NCBI RefSeq assembly: GCF_900103815.1
Contig: NZ_FNHZ01000001.1
Span: forward strand, 819,715-883,714
Source of the DNA: Lachnospira pectinoschiza
GTDB taxonomy: Bacteria > Bacillota > Clostridia > Lachnospirales > Lachnospiraceae
Direction: 5' to 3'
DNA: 64,000 nucleotides
Shown here: positions 31,306-39,410 of the stretch, in pieces
Numbering within the stretch: the stretch's first letter is position 1
Layout of the letters: every line of letters begins with the position of its first letter
Made by a program: the position numbers and the translations under genes
Notes under the pieces: model-generated
Seen by the model: the letters and a program-made list of their open reading frames with translations, nothing else
What the model was told of the DNA's origin: nothing
Databases searched by the model: none

Positions 31306-33939
31306 ATGAAGAAATGGGTTTATTTATTCACAGAAGGTAAAGCAGACATGAAAAATCTTCTTGGTGGTAAGGGTGCAAACCTAGCTGAAATGACAAACAT
31401 TGGTCTTCCAGTTCCACAGGGCTTTACAATCACCACTGAGGCTTGTACTCAGTACTACGAGGATGGCAGAGAAATCAATGAGGAAATTAGAGGTCAGATT
31501 GAAGAGTACATCCTTAAGATGGAAGAGATTACTGGAAAGAAGTTTGGAGATAAGGAAAATCCACTTCTAGTTTCAGTTCGCTCTGGTGCTAGAGCTTCAA
31601 TGCCAGGTATGATGGATACAATACTTAATCTTGGACTTAACGAGGAGGTAGTCGAGGTAATTGCTCGTAAGTCAAACAATCCAAGATGGGCTTGGGACTG
31701 TTATAGAAGATTTATTCAAATGTATTCAGATGTTGTAATGGAAGTTGGTAAGAAGTATTTTGAAGAGCTTATTGACAAGATGAAGGAAAAGAGAGGGGTT
31801 AAGCTAGACGTTGATTTAACTGCCGAGGACCTAAAGGAACTTGCCGAGAGCTTTAAGAAAGAATACAAGGATAAGATAGGTTCAGATTTCCCAGATGATC
31901 CAAAGGAGCAGCTATTTGGCGCAATTAAGGCGGTATTTAGATCTTGGGATAATCCTAGAGCAAATGTATATAGAAGGGACAATGACATCCCTTATTCATG
32001 GGGAACTGCTGTAAATGTACAGTCCATGGCCTTTGGTAATATGGGTGATGACTGTGGTACTGGCGTTGCATTTACAAGAGACCCAGCAACAGGAGCTAAG
32101 GGTTTGTTTGGTGAGTTCTTAACTAATGCCCAGGGTGAGGATGTAGTTGCCGGTGTTCGTACACCAATGCATATTAGTGAGATGGAGGATAAGTTCCCAG
32201 AGGCCTTTAAGCAGTTTAAGGAAGTGTGCGAAATCCTTGAAAATCACTACAAGGACATGCAGGATATGGAATTTACAGTAGAGGCTGGAAAGCTCTACAT
32301 GTTACAGACAAGAAATGGTAAGAGAACTGCACAGGCTGCCTTAAAGATAGCTTGTGATTTAGTAGATGAGGGTATGAGAACTGAGGAAGAGGCTGTGGCT
32401 ATGATTGATCCAAGAAACCTTGACACACTTCTTCATCCACAATTTGATAAAAGTGCTCTTAAAAATGCTACACCAATTGGCAAGGGTCTTGGAGCCTCTC
32501 CTGGTGCTGCTTGCGGTAAGATTGTATTTAATGCTGAAACTGCCATTGAGTGGGCAGCTAAGGGTGAAAAGGTTGTACTTGTAAGACTTGAGACAAGTCC
32601 TGAGGATATTACAGGTATGAAGGCAGCAGAAGGAATTTTAACAGTACGTGGTGGTATGACAAGTCACGCTGCGGTAGTAGCTCGTGGTATGGGCGAGTGC
32701 TGCGTTTCAGGCTGTGGTGACATTACTATGGATGAAGCTAACAAGCGCTTCACACTTTCTGGCAAGGAATTCCACGAAGGCGACTTTATTAGTATTGATG
32801 GTAGCACAGGTAAGATCTATGATGGCGTGATTAAGACAGTGGATGCCACAATTGCCGGCGAGTTTGGAAGAATTATGGCATGGGCTGATAAATTTAGAAG
32901 ACTTAAGGTTCGTACTAATGCAGATACTCCAGCTGATGCAAAGAAGGCCCGTGAGCTTGGTGCTGAGGGTATTGGACTTTGTAGAACTGAGCATATGTTC
33001 TTTGAAGAGGACAGAATTGCTGCCTTTAGAGAGATGATTGTTTCAGATTCAGTAGAGGAAAGAGAAGAGGCACTTGATAAGATTTTACCTTATCAGCAGC
33101 AGGATTTTGAAGGCTTATTTGAAGCACTTGAGGGAAATCCAGTAACTATTAGATTCCTTGACCCACCTCTTCATGAATTTGTTCCAACAGAAGAGGCTGA
33201 TATAGAAAGGCTTGCTAAGGCTAAGGGTAAGTCTGTGGCTGAGATTAAGGCTATGATTGATTCTCTACATGAGTTTAACCCAATGATGGGTCATAGAGGT
33301 TGTAGACTTTCAGTTACATATCCTGAAATCGCTAAGATGCAGACAAAGGCTGTAATACGTGCAGCTATTAATGTACAGAAAAAACATGCGGATTGGAAAG
33401 TGGTTCCTGAAATCATGATTCCACTTATTAGTGATATCAAGGAATTTAAGTTCGTAAAAAGAATTGTTGTAAAGGTGGCAGATGAGGAGATTAAGGCAGC
33501 AGGCATTGACCTTAATTACGAGGTTGGTACTATGATTGAGATTCCTCGTGCAGCCCTTACAGCAGATGAGATAGCTAAGGAAGCTGATTTCTTCTGCTTT
33601 GGTACTAATGACTTAACTCAGATGACTTATGGCTTCTCAAGAGATGATGCTGGTAAGTTCTTAAATGCCTACTACGATCAGAAGATTTTTGAAAATGACC
33701 CATTTGCCCGCCTAGATAGAGAGGGTGTTGGTAAGCTTATGGACATGACACTTAAGCTTGGCAGACCAGTTAATCCAAAGCTTCACGTAGGTATTTGTGG
33801 CGAGCATGGTGGCGACCCATCATCAGTAGAGTTCTGTAATGAGATTGGACTTGATTATGTAAGCTGCTCACCATTTAGAGTGCCAATTGCAAGACTTGCG
33901 GCAGCACAGGCAGCTATTGCCGACAACAAAAAAATCTAA
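31306..33939 (+). CDS. ppdK: Pyruvate, phosphate dikinase
   Basis: It interconverts pyruvate, ATP and Pi with PEP, AMP and PPi. The 877-residue length is standard. The N-terminal ATP-grasp domain starts GGKGANLAEM; the phosphohistidine is in GGMTSHAAVVARG (about residue 454); the PEP barrel contains RTEHMFF and the catalytic Cys in GICGEHGGD (about 828). RBS GGAGG precedes the ATG. The upstream 290 bp are AT-rich and should hold the promoter. This is the last clearly core gene before the island. Confidence 0.97.
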   Translation: MKKWVYLFTEGKADMKNLLGGKGANLAEMTNIGLPVPQGFTITTEACTQYYEDGREINEEIRGQIEEYILKMEEITGKKFGDKENPLLVSVRSGARASMPGMMDTILNLGLNEEVVEVIARKSNNPRWAWDCYRRFIQMYSDVVMEVGKKYFEELIDKMKEKRGVKLDVDLTAEDLKELAESFKKEYKDKIGSDFPDDPKEQLFGAIKAVFRSWDNPRANVYRRDNDIPYSWGTAVNVQSMAFGNMGDDCGTGVAFTRDPATGAKGLFGEFLTNAQGEDVVAGVRTPMHISEMEDKFPEAFKQFKEVCEILENHYKDMQDMEFTVEAGKLYMLQTRNGKRTAQAALKIACDLVDEGMRTEEEAVAMIDPRNLDTLLHPQFDKSALKNATPIGKGLGASPGAACGKIVFNAETAIEWAAKGEKVVLVRLETSPEDITGMKAAEGILTVRGGMTSHAAVVARGMGECCVSGCGDITMDEANKRFTLSGKEFHEGDFISIDGSTGKIYDGVIKTVDATIAGEFGRIMAWADKFRRLKVRTNADTPADAKKARELGAEGIGLCRTEHMFFEEDRIAAFREMIVSDSVEEREEALDKILPYQQQDFEGLFEALEGNPVTIRFLDPPLHEFVPTEEADIERLAKAKGKSVAEIKAMIDSLHEFNPMMGHRGCRLSVTYPEIAKMQTKAVIRAAINVQKKHADWKVVPEIMIPLISDIKEFKFVKRIVVKVADEEIKAAGIDLNYEVGTMIEIPRAALTADEIAKEADFFCFGTNDLTQMTYGFSRDDAGKFLNAYYDQKIFENDPFARLDREGVGKLMDMTLKLGRPVNPKLHVGICGEHGGDPSSVEFCNEIGLDYVSCSPFRVPIARLAAAQAAIADNKKI

Positions 33940-33957
33940 GTGAAATTAAAATATAAG

Positions 33958-34016
33958 AAAGCCCCGGTGCGTCGTACAGATAAAAATCTGAAGATAGACG
34001 CATGGGGGCTTTTTTG
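33958..34016 (+). terminator. ppdK terminator
   Basis: AAAGCCCC-x-TGCGTC pairs with GACGCA-x-GGGGCTTT; an inner hairpin CAGAT/ATCTG sits in the loop, and six T follow. Sequence character changes right after it, marking the left edge of the accessory region. Confidence 0.9.
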
Positions 34017-34113
34017 GTGCTTGATTAGAGCAATTTGGCCAGTAACTTAGAGGTTCAGAAAATCTTTATTATTTTGAAATTATAGTTAGCTACAACTAAC
34101 AAAAAGAGTTATA

Positions 34114-34359
34114 ATGTCAATATATATGGATAGAAGCGGAGGAATTTTGTATTTTGCCTTTATTCATATAGGCATATGCATCCTGCCGGTTGTTTTTAAT
34201 GCAGGAATGGAAGCAACGGGCGATATTGTAGCATCTGTTGGTATGACGATCAGGGTTTTGAAAAGTGAACTTATTCCATTGTTAGCAGGTTTTGTGGTCT
34301 GCGATTTGTTTGTGATTATAGGATGGGTTGGCTTATGTTGTATTTGGTTTGTGCACTAA
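34114..34359 (+). CDS. Small hydrophobic ORF, possibly a gene remnant
   Basis: The 81-residue frame has two or three hydrophobic segments (about 10-27 and 54-78). No ribosome binding site precedes the ATG, and a TATAAT box overlaps the start codon, so expression from this ATG is doubtful. An inverted repeat GTTAG-N6-CTAAC lies at 34085-34100. It may be the end of a larger lost membrane-protein gene. I do not recognise the family. Confidence 0.4.
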   Translation: MSIYMDRSGGILYFAFIHIGICILPVVFNAGMEATGDIVASVGMTIRVLKSELIPLLAGFVVCDLFVIIGWVGLCCIWFVH

Positions 34360-34393
34360 CTCTTACAGATAAGGAAAGGCAGGCTGAATAAGT

Positions 34394-35221
34394 ATGTATC
34401 ATATAGAGAAAAACACAGTACAGGAGACGCTTATCATACCTTTGTATGGAAGAAAGGTTTGCTCGGAACACTTCCCAGATCTGTTCAAGGATCCGGAAGC
34501 AGAGCGTATATGTGGCATGTTGGATTATGACTTTGCGGAAAAGGGAAAAAAGATGGAAAGCGCAGCAGGTCTCTTTGGAGCGCTGGAGGTTGCACAAAGG
34601 CAGTATGACCTTGCATGGGAAGTAAAGGATTATTTAAAGAAAAATCCAGATGCCGCAGTGGTCAATCTCGGATGCGGACTTGATGATACCTTTCGTAGGT
34701 GCGACAACGGAAAGTGTAGAGGATATAACATCGATATGTCGGATGTAATTGCTGTTAGAAATGAGCTTCTTCCGGAAAATGACAGAGAAAGAAATCTTGC
34801 TTTTGACCTTAACGACGAGACCTGGATGGATGAGATTGATTGCAGCAATGGTGCGGTCTTATTTGCATCCGGTGTGTTTTATTATTTTAAGACAGAGGAT
34901 GTGAAGGCGTTATTTCAAAAGATGGCAAAGAGATTTCCGGGAGCCGTTCTTGTTTTTGACAGTTGTAACAGGCGTGGAGCAAAAATGATGACAAAAACCT
35001 GGCTTAAGGAAGCCGGGATATCTGATGTTGGCGCTTTTTTCTCATTAGAGGATAAGGATGAGATTAGAAATTGGTCCGGTGATTTTGCAGATGTGTCAGC
35101 AAAGAGCTATATGCGTGGATATAGGGATATATATAAAGATGTCAGCTTGTTTCATAGGTTGATGATCAAATTCTGCGATGGATTTGTTAAGATGCAGATC
35201 ATAAAAATAACTTTTAAGTAA
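34394..35221 (+). CDS. Class I SAM-dependent methyltransferase, LCM/PPM1-like
   Basis: The protein of 275 residues shows the SAM-binding glycine motif NLGCGLDDTF (about 92-101) and the acidic residue in YNIDMSD typical of the leucine carboxyl methyltransferase-like superfamily (PF04072). Such bacterial proteins methylate small molecules or polyketide intermediates; the target here is unknown. Base use is more GC-rich than the core genes to its left, which fits acquired DNA. The ribosome site is weak. Confidence 0.8.
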   Translation: MYHIEKNTVQETLIIPLYGRKVCSEHFPDLFKDPEAERICGMLDYDFAEKGKKMESAAGLFGALEVAQRQYDLAWEVKDYLKKNPDAAVVNLGCGLDDTFRRCDNGKCRGYNIDMSDVIAVRNELLPENDRERNLAFDLNDETWMDEIDCSNGAVLFASGVFYYFKTEDVKALFQKMAKRFPGAVLVFDSCNRRGAKMMTKTWLKEAGISDVGAFFSLEDKDEIRNWSGDFADVSAKSYMRGYRDIYKDVSLFHRLMIKFCDGFVKMQIIKITFK

Positions 35222-35238
35222 ATGCCTGCTGCATTTTG

Positions 35239-35330
35239 TTTTTCTTTTGCAGAAGAATCTGTATTGAACAAAAATGCGGAATCCGCAAAAATGTCGATTA
35301 GAATATTGAATAAGCTATTCCTATGATGTA
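35239..35330. repeat. Repeat copy A upstream of the DUF4143-type ATPase gene
   Basis: The block starts with TTTTTCTTTTGCAGAAGAAT, then TATTGAACAAAAATGCGGAA, then TGTCGATTAGA...GAATAAG-TATTC. A near-identical copy lies at 36702-36791, so the pair brackets the ATPase gene. Confidence 0.85.
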
Positions 35331-35337
35331 TAATTCT

Positions 35338-35374
35338 ATTGAACAAAAATGCGGATTCCGCATTTTTGTTCAAT
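35338..35374. repeat. 37-nt perfect palindrome before the ATPase gene
   Basis: Eighteen bases (ATTGAACAAAAATGCGGA) are mirrored exactly around a single central T. It ends 9 bp before the ribosome binding site of the ATPase gene and shares its core with the flanking repeats. It could be an operator or an mRNA hairpin. Confidence 0.85.
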
Positions 35375-35394
35375 AAGCAATGAGGTGGAACAAT

Positions 35395-36648
35395 ATGGAA
35401 ATACGCAGAGATATATATTTGAATAAGCTTATTTCAAAAAAGCATAACGGACTAATTAAGGTTGTAACAGGTATGCGAAGATGTGGAAAATCATACCTTT
35501 TATTTAATCTTTTTAAAGAGTATCTGGTAAATGAAGGAGTTAATGAAAACCATATTATTGAGATTGCATTTGACTCTTTTGAGAATAGAAAGTATCGAGA
35601 TCCTGAAGTTTTATTTCCATATCTAATGGAAAAAATCGCTGATAATGAAATGTATTATGTTTTATTAGATGAAGTTCAGATGCTCGATGATTTTGAATCA
35701 GTTCTTAATAGTCTCGGAAGAAAGAAAAATGTGGATGTATATGTAACGGGAAGTAATGCCAAGTTTCTGTCAAAAGATATTATTACTGAATTTCGTGGAC
35801 GTGGTGATGAAGTTCATATGTATCCGTTAACATATAGTGAATTTATGAGTGTATATGACGGAGACAAACAGGAAGGCTGGAGAGATTATGTGCTGTTCGG
35901 TGGAATACCGCTTGTGCTAGGCTTTGAAACGGCTGATCAAAAATCTGATTTTTTAAAATCTCTATTTGAGGAAACCTACATTTCTGATATTACAGGAAGG
36001 AATAATATACGAAATAAGGCAGAGTTAGAAGAACTTCTGAACATTTTATCCTCAGCAATTGGATCGCTTACGAATCCAAATAAGTTATCTGCGACATTTA
36101 AAAGTGTAAAAAACAAGACTATAAGCAAAGATACCATAATCAAATATATAGATTACCTTAAAGATTCATTTCTTATTGATAGTGCAATGCGATATGATAT
36201 CAAGGGTAAAAAATACATTAAAACTCCATCGAAGTATTATTTTACCGATTTGGGACTTAGAAATGCGAGACTTAATTTTAGACAGGTTGAGGAGACTCAT
36301 GCAATGGAAAACATTATATTCAATGAATTAAAAGTTCGTGGATATAATGTGGACGTTGGTGTTGTTGTGATGAATGAAGTTGACAAAAATGGTAAGAAGA
36401 TTCGAAAACAGTTGGAAGTGGATTTTGTCTGCAACAAAGGTTCAAAGAGATTTTATATTCAATCAGCCTATGCGCTGCCTGATAAGGAAAAGATGGAACA
36501 GGAACAGCGTTCATTAGTGAATATAGGCGATGGATTTAAAAAAATTATTATTACAAAGGATGCTGTGGCACCGCTTTATAATGATGAAGGCATATTGGTA
36601 ATGAGTGTTTATGATTTTCTTCTAAATCCAGATAGCATGGAAATCTAA
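35395..36648 (+). CDS. AAA-type ATPase with DUF4143 domain
   Basis: Walker A is GMRRCGKSYLL (about residues 26-36) and Walker B is VLLDEVQM (about 84-91). A sensor-like GSNAKF follows, and the C-terminal DUF4143 region contains PSKYYFTDLGLRNARL. This family is common in bacteria as orphan ATPases with unknown substrates; some have nuclease-like C-terminal folds. ATG 35395 lies 5 bp after GAGGTGG. The gene is bracketed by two copies of one repeat, as a cassette would be. Confidence 0.88.
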   Translation: MEIRRDIYLNKLISKKHNGLIKVVTGMRRCGKSYLLFNLFKEYLVNEGVNENHIIEIAFDSFENRKYRDPEVLFPYLMEKIADNEMYYVLLDEVQMLDDFESVLNSLGRKKNVDVYVTGSNAKFLSKDIITEFRGRGDEVHMYPLTYSEFMSVYDGDKQEGWRDYVLFGGIPLVLGFETADQKSDFLKSLFEETYISDITGRNNIRNKAELEELLNILSSAIGSLTNPNKLSATFKSVKNKTISKDTIIKYIDYLKDSFLIDSAMRYDIKGKKYIKTPSKYYFTDLGLRNARLNFRQVEETHAMENIIFNELKVRGYNVDVGVVVMNEVDKNGKKIRKQLEVDFVCNKGSKRFYIQSAYALPDKEKMEQEQRSLVNIGDGFKKIIITKDAVAPLYNDEGILVMSVYDFLLNPDSMEI

Positions 36649-36665
36649 ATGAATATTAAAACTTA

Positions 36666-36707
36666 GCGTCAGCTCAGGATTAGATTAATCCTGATGCTGG
36701 CGTTTTT
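36666..36707 (+). terminator. ATPase gene terminator
   Basis: GCGTCAGCTCAGGATTA pairs with TAATCCTGATGCTGGCG (with a few wobbles), followed by five T that lead into repeat copy B. Confidence 0.85.
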
Positions 36708-36791
36708 CTTTTGCAGAAGAATCTATATTGAACAAAAATGCGGAATCCGCATTTTTGTCGATTAGAGATTGAATAAGTTATTCTTATGATT
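36702..36791. repeat. Repeat copy B downstream of the ATPase gene
   Basis: It has the same order as copy A: TTTTTCTTTTGCAGAAGAAT, the AACAAAAATGCGGAATCCGC palindrome (here completed to a 28-nt palindrome), then TGTCGATTAGAG...GAATAAGTTATTC. Confidence 0.85.
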
Positions 36792-36792
36792 T

Positions 36793-36935
36793 ATGGAAGC
36801 TATCAAAGGACTGAATTCAGCAGAGGATGAATATTTATTAGAGAGCTGTCCAAAAGGGCGTGGTGAATCTATCGGACATCTCGGTTATCAGGGATGGGCT
36901 TTCTATCTGGCAAGGAGATATCACAAGACTTTTGC
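36793..36935 (+). pseudogene. Truncated, frameshifted duplicate of the macrodomain gene 5' region
   Basis: Bases about 36823-36930 align almost base for base with 38788-38895 inside the intact macrodomain gene (GATGAATATTTATTAGA, GACATC-CGGTTATCAGGGATGG, ATCTGGCAAGGAGATATCAC). Small indels at the start of the match put it out of frame, and it stops just before the ADP-ribose loop. An 83-codon frame runs through it but encodes no macrodomain. Confidence 0.85.
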
Positions 36936-36937
36936 TT

Positions 36938-36969
36938 TTTCGCTACAAAAATCTAAAATTGTAGCGAAA
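36938..36969. repeat. 11-bp perfect inverted repeat
   Basis: TTTCGCTACAA and TTGTAGCGAAA flank a 10-nt centre, directly where the macrodomain homology stops. It could be a site of excision, insertion or a regulator. The 61 bp after it hold only a short open frame. Confidence 0.8.
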
Positions 36970-37031
36970 GAGGTTGATTGCATGGATGAAGAAAATATCC
37001 TTGATAAGCTACTTTTTTTGAAAATTTTTAG

Positions 37032-37069
37032 ATGTAACCATTGACATTACATCAAAACGATGTTATATT
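37032..37069 (+). promoter_or_regulatory. Promoter and operator of the SnoaL-domain gene
   Basis: TTGACA (37041-37046) and TATATT (37064-37069) are 17 bp apart. An inverted repeat ATGTAA-N9-TTACAT at 37032-37052 covers the -35 box, and a second repeat GATG-x-AACC / GGTT-x-CATC lies at 37080-37102. Confidence 0.85.
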
Positions 37070-37166
37070 AACAATGTCAGATGAAACCACCACGGTTACA
37101 TCAATGGACTTTTTAACATTCGAGGATAATTACCTCGCAGGGCAGGGCCCAGAAAGGAAAATAATT

Positions 37167-37937
37167 ATGACAAATAAGGAAAAAGCATTAGCACTCATCG
37201 GAACATTCGTATCAGGAGATACAGCAAAGGCAAAGGAACTTCTTGCAACAGGTTATATTCAGCATAACCTTGCATTTGGTACAGGAGCAGATGCATTTGT
37301 GGCAGCAGTTGAAGGACTTGCACAGGCACCTGTAAAAACAACAGTTAATAACATTCGCGCATTTGAGGATGGAGATAAGGTTTTCCTTCAGACAGTATAT
37401 AATTTTGCAGGAGCAGGAGAGCAGGTCGGATTCGATGTTTTCAGATTCGATGAAGACGGTAAGATTGCAGAGCACTGGGATAATTTAGCAGACAAGGCAG
37501 CTCCTAATCCTTCAGGACATACTCAGATTGATGGAACTCTTGAGAAGAAAAATGTAGATAAGGAAGAGACACGTAAGCTTGTTGCTGGATTTGTAGGCGA
37601 TGTACTTCGTGGGGAGAATCCTGACAAGCTCACTTCTTACTTCGATGGAGATAAATATTTTCAGCATAATACTTCAATTGCAGATGGTCTTTCAGGCCTT
37701 GGAGCTGCACTTGAAGCTATGGCTAAGCAGGGAATCTCAATGGTTTATAACAAGACTCATATGGTTCTTGCAGATGGAGATTATGCACTTGCTTGCTCAG
37801 AAGGAACATTTGGTGGTGTAGCTACAACTTATTATGATTTGTTCCGTGTTGAGAACGGATTTATCGCAGAGCACTGGGATGTAATGGAGACATTAGCTGA
37901 TAAGTCTACATGGGCTAATGATAACGGAAAGTTCTAA
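37167..37937 (+). CDS. Tandem SnoaL-like (NTF2-fold) protein
   Basis: Two copies of a SnoaL-like polyketide-cyclase/NTF2 domain lie at residues about 1-120 and 130-256. Each ends in a matching IAEHWD motif, and each has a YIQHNLA or YFQHNTS segment near its start. Such domains bind small hydrophobic molecules or act as scavenging enzymes; the substrate is unknown. ATG 37167 follows AAAGGA. The gene lies between two copies of one operator and ahead of an Rrf2 regulator, suggesting stress- or compound-responsive control. Confidence 0.85.
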   Translation: MTNKEKALALIGTFVSGDTAKAKELLATGYIQHNLAFGTGADAFVAAVEGLAQAPVKTTVNNIRAFEDGDKVFLQTVYNFAGAGEQVGFDVFRFDEDGKIAEHWDNLADKAAPNPSGHTQIDGTLEKKNVDKEETRKLVAGFVGDVLRGENPDKLTSYFDGDKYFQHNTSIADGLSGLGAALEAMAKQGISMVYNKTHMVLADGDYALACSEGTFGGVATTYYDLFRVENGFIAEHWDVMETLADKSTWANDNGKF

Positions 37938-37974
37938 TGTAACCATTGCAATTACATTTGCTACGAAGTAAAAT
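37937..37974 (+). promoter_or_regulatory. Second operator and promoter, for the Rrf2 gene
   Basis: ATGTAA-N9-TTACAT at 37937-37957 repeats the upstream operator with only two changes. TTGCAA (37946-37951) and TAAAAT (37969-37974), 17 bp apart, form the same promoter-operator geometry. Confidence 0.8.
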
Positions 37975-38047
37975 GATGACAGGAGGGCGCAAATCGCCCA
38001 GTGGACGATTGTTTAGCGCCGAACGAAATGGAATGGAGAGATTAAAA

Positions 38048-38488
38048 ATGCAGATATCAAGTAGATTTACGGTTGCACTTCATATTTTTACATGTGTGGA
38101 TACATTTAAAGATGAACACAAGGTAACGAGCGATTTTCTTGCAGCCAGTATAAATACGAATCCTGTCATCATTAGAAAGATACTTACTCAGCTAAAAAAC
38201 GCAGGGTTAATAAATGTTATCAGAGGAACAGGCGGAATAGAGCTTACAAGAGATCTTAAAGATATAACTTTTTATGATGTGTATCAGGCAATAGAGCCTT
38301 TGGAGGATGGAAATCTATTCAGATTTCATGAATCGCCAAATCCAGAGTGCCCTGTTGGTAGGAATATCCATACACTTTTGGATGATAAGTTGAAAAGCAT
38401 CCAGGAAGCGATGGAATCAGAGATGAAAAAATACACTCTTAATGATTTAAGATCCGGAATGCAGGAACTGCTGGCAAAAGAAGCTTAA
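38048..38488 (+). CDS. Rrf2-family transcriptional regulator
   Basis: A winged helix spans residues 1-80, with the recognition region DFLAASINTNPVIIRKILTQL. A short C-terminal helix follows the only conserved-type cysteine (PECPVG, about residue 100). It lacks the three-cysteine Fe-S cluster of IscR, resembling YwnA/YwgB-type members that sense by a single cysteine or none. ATG 38048 follows GGAGAG; longer upstream frames are not family sequence. It probably binds the two matching operators flanking the SnoaL gene, including its own. Confidence 0.88.
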   Translation: MQISSRFTVALHIFTCVDTFKDEHKVTSDFLAASINTNPVIIRKILTQLKNAGLINVIRGTGGIELTRDLKDITFYDVYQAIEPLEDGNLFRFHESPNPECPVGRNIHTLLDDKLKSIQEAMESEMKKYTLNDLRSGMQELLAKEA

Positions 38489-38493
38489 ATGTG

Positions 38494-38526
38494 AGACTCT
38501 GAGGTGTTTACTTCAGGGTCTTTTTT
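38494..38526 (+). terminator. rrf2 terminator
   Basis: GACTCTGA pairs with TCAGGGTC through one wobble, followed by six T. Confidence 0.85.
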
Positions 38527-38606
38527 ATGATATAGGAACATTGTCTGCACTGTGGTAATTGTTTGAATACCTGTCCTGCCGGGGCAGTAGTTAGGAGATG
38601 AATGCT

Positions 38607-39410
38607 ATGCATAAGAATAGAACACAGGACGAACGTCTTGACTATCTTGTAGAAGAGTTCAAGGCAGATTCAGATGAATATAAGGATTTACAGACTCCAA
38701 ATAATACGGAAGATAAAAGACGAATCTTAAGGTCGCTTATGAATATCCGTATGCCAAAAGAATTGTCCGCTGAAGTAATGAAAGTACAGGATGAATATTT
38801 ATTAGAAAGAGCGACTGAAAAGGGTGTGGTGAATTTATCAGACATCCCGGTTATCAGGGATGGACTTTCAATCTGGCAAGGAGATATCACAAGACTATCA
38901 GTGGATGCTATTGTTAATGCCGCTAATTCGCAGATGCTTGGTTGTTTTGTCCCGATGCATACTTGCATAGATAACTGTATCCATACTTTTGCAGGAGTGC
39001 AGCTGAGAGCCGAGTGCAACAGGCAGATGAATGAACTACGAATCAGATTCGGAAGTGATTATGAGCAGCCCACCGCCGTTCCAATGCTTACTGAAGCGTA
39101 TAATCTTCCGGCAAAGAAAGTTATTCATATAGTAGGTCCAATCGTACAGTACCGTCTTACTCCTGAATTGGAAAAGGATTTGGAGAACTGCTATAGAAAC
39201 ACTTTGGATATGTGTGCCAAAAATGGACTGAAGAGCGTTGCTTTTTGCTGTATTTCAACGGGGGTATTTCATTTTCCTAACAAGAAAGCTGCCGAGATTA
39301 CGGTTAAGACTGTAACAGAGTGGCTTAGTGAAAATCCTGGTAAGGTAGAAAGGGTGATATTTAATGTTTTCAAAGATGAAGATAAGGCCATTTATGAAAA
39401 ACTTATGTAA
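38607..39410 (+). CDS. Zinc-type macrodomain, protein-ADP-ribose hydrolase
   Basis: The ADP-ribose fold begins near residue 90 with IWQGDITRLSVDAIVNAANSQ; ISTGVFHFP forms the phosphate loop. A Cys/His-rich insertion (GCFVPMHTCIDNCIHTF) replaces the usual GGGG loop, as in the zinc-containing macrodomains paired with class M sirtuins. The first 85 residues are a helical extension. It should remove ADP-ribose placed by the sirtuin encoded next. ATG 38607 is chosen because AGGAG abuts the earlier ATG at 38598. The 3' end overlaps the sirtuin start. Confidence 0.9.
   Translation: MHKNRTQDERLDYLVEEFKADSDEYKDLQTPNNTEDKRRILRSLMNIRMPKELSAEVMKVQDEYLLERATEKGVVNLSDIPVIRDGLSIWQGDITRLSVDAIVNAANSQMLGCFVPMHTCIDNCIHTFAGVQLRAECNRQMNELRIRFGSDYEQPTAVPMLTEAYNLPAKKVIHIVGPIVQYRLTPELEKDLENCYRNTLDMCAKNGLKSVAFCCISTGVFHFPNKKAAEITVKTVTEWLSENPGKVERVIFNVFKDEDKAIYEKLM

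Noticed and set aside
36970..37031. Short coding frame after the 11-bp inverted repeat
   Set aside because: It has fewer than 25 codons, no ribosome site that decides a start and no similarity I recognise.
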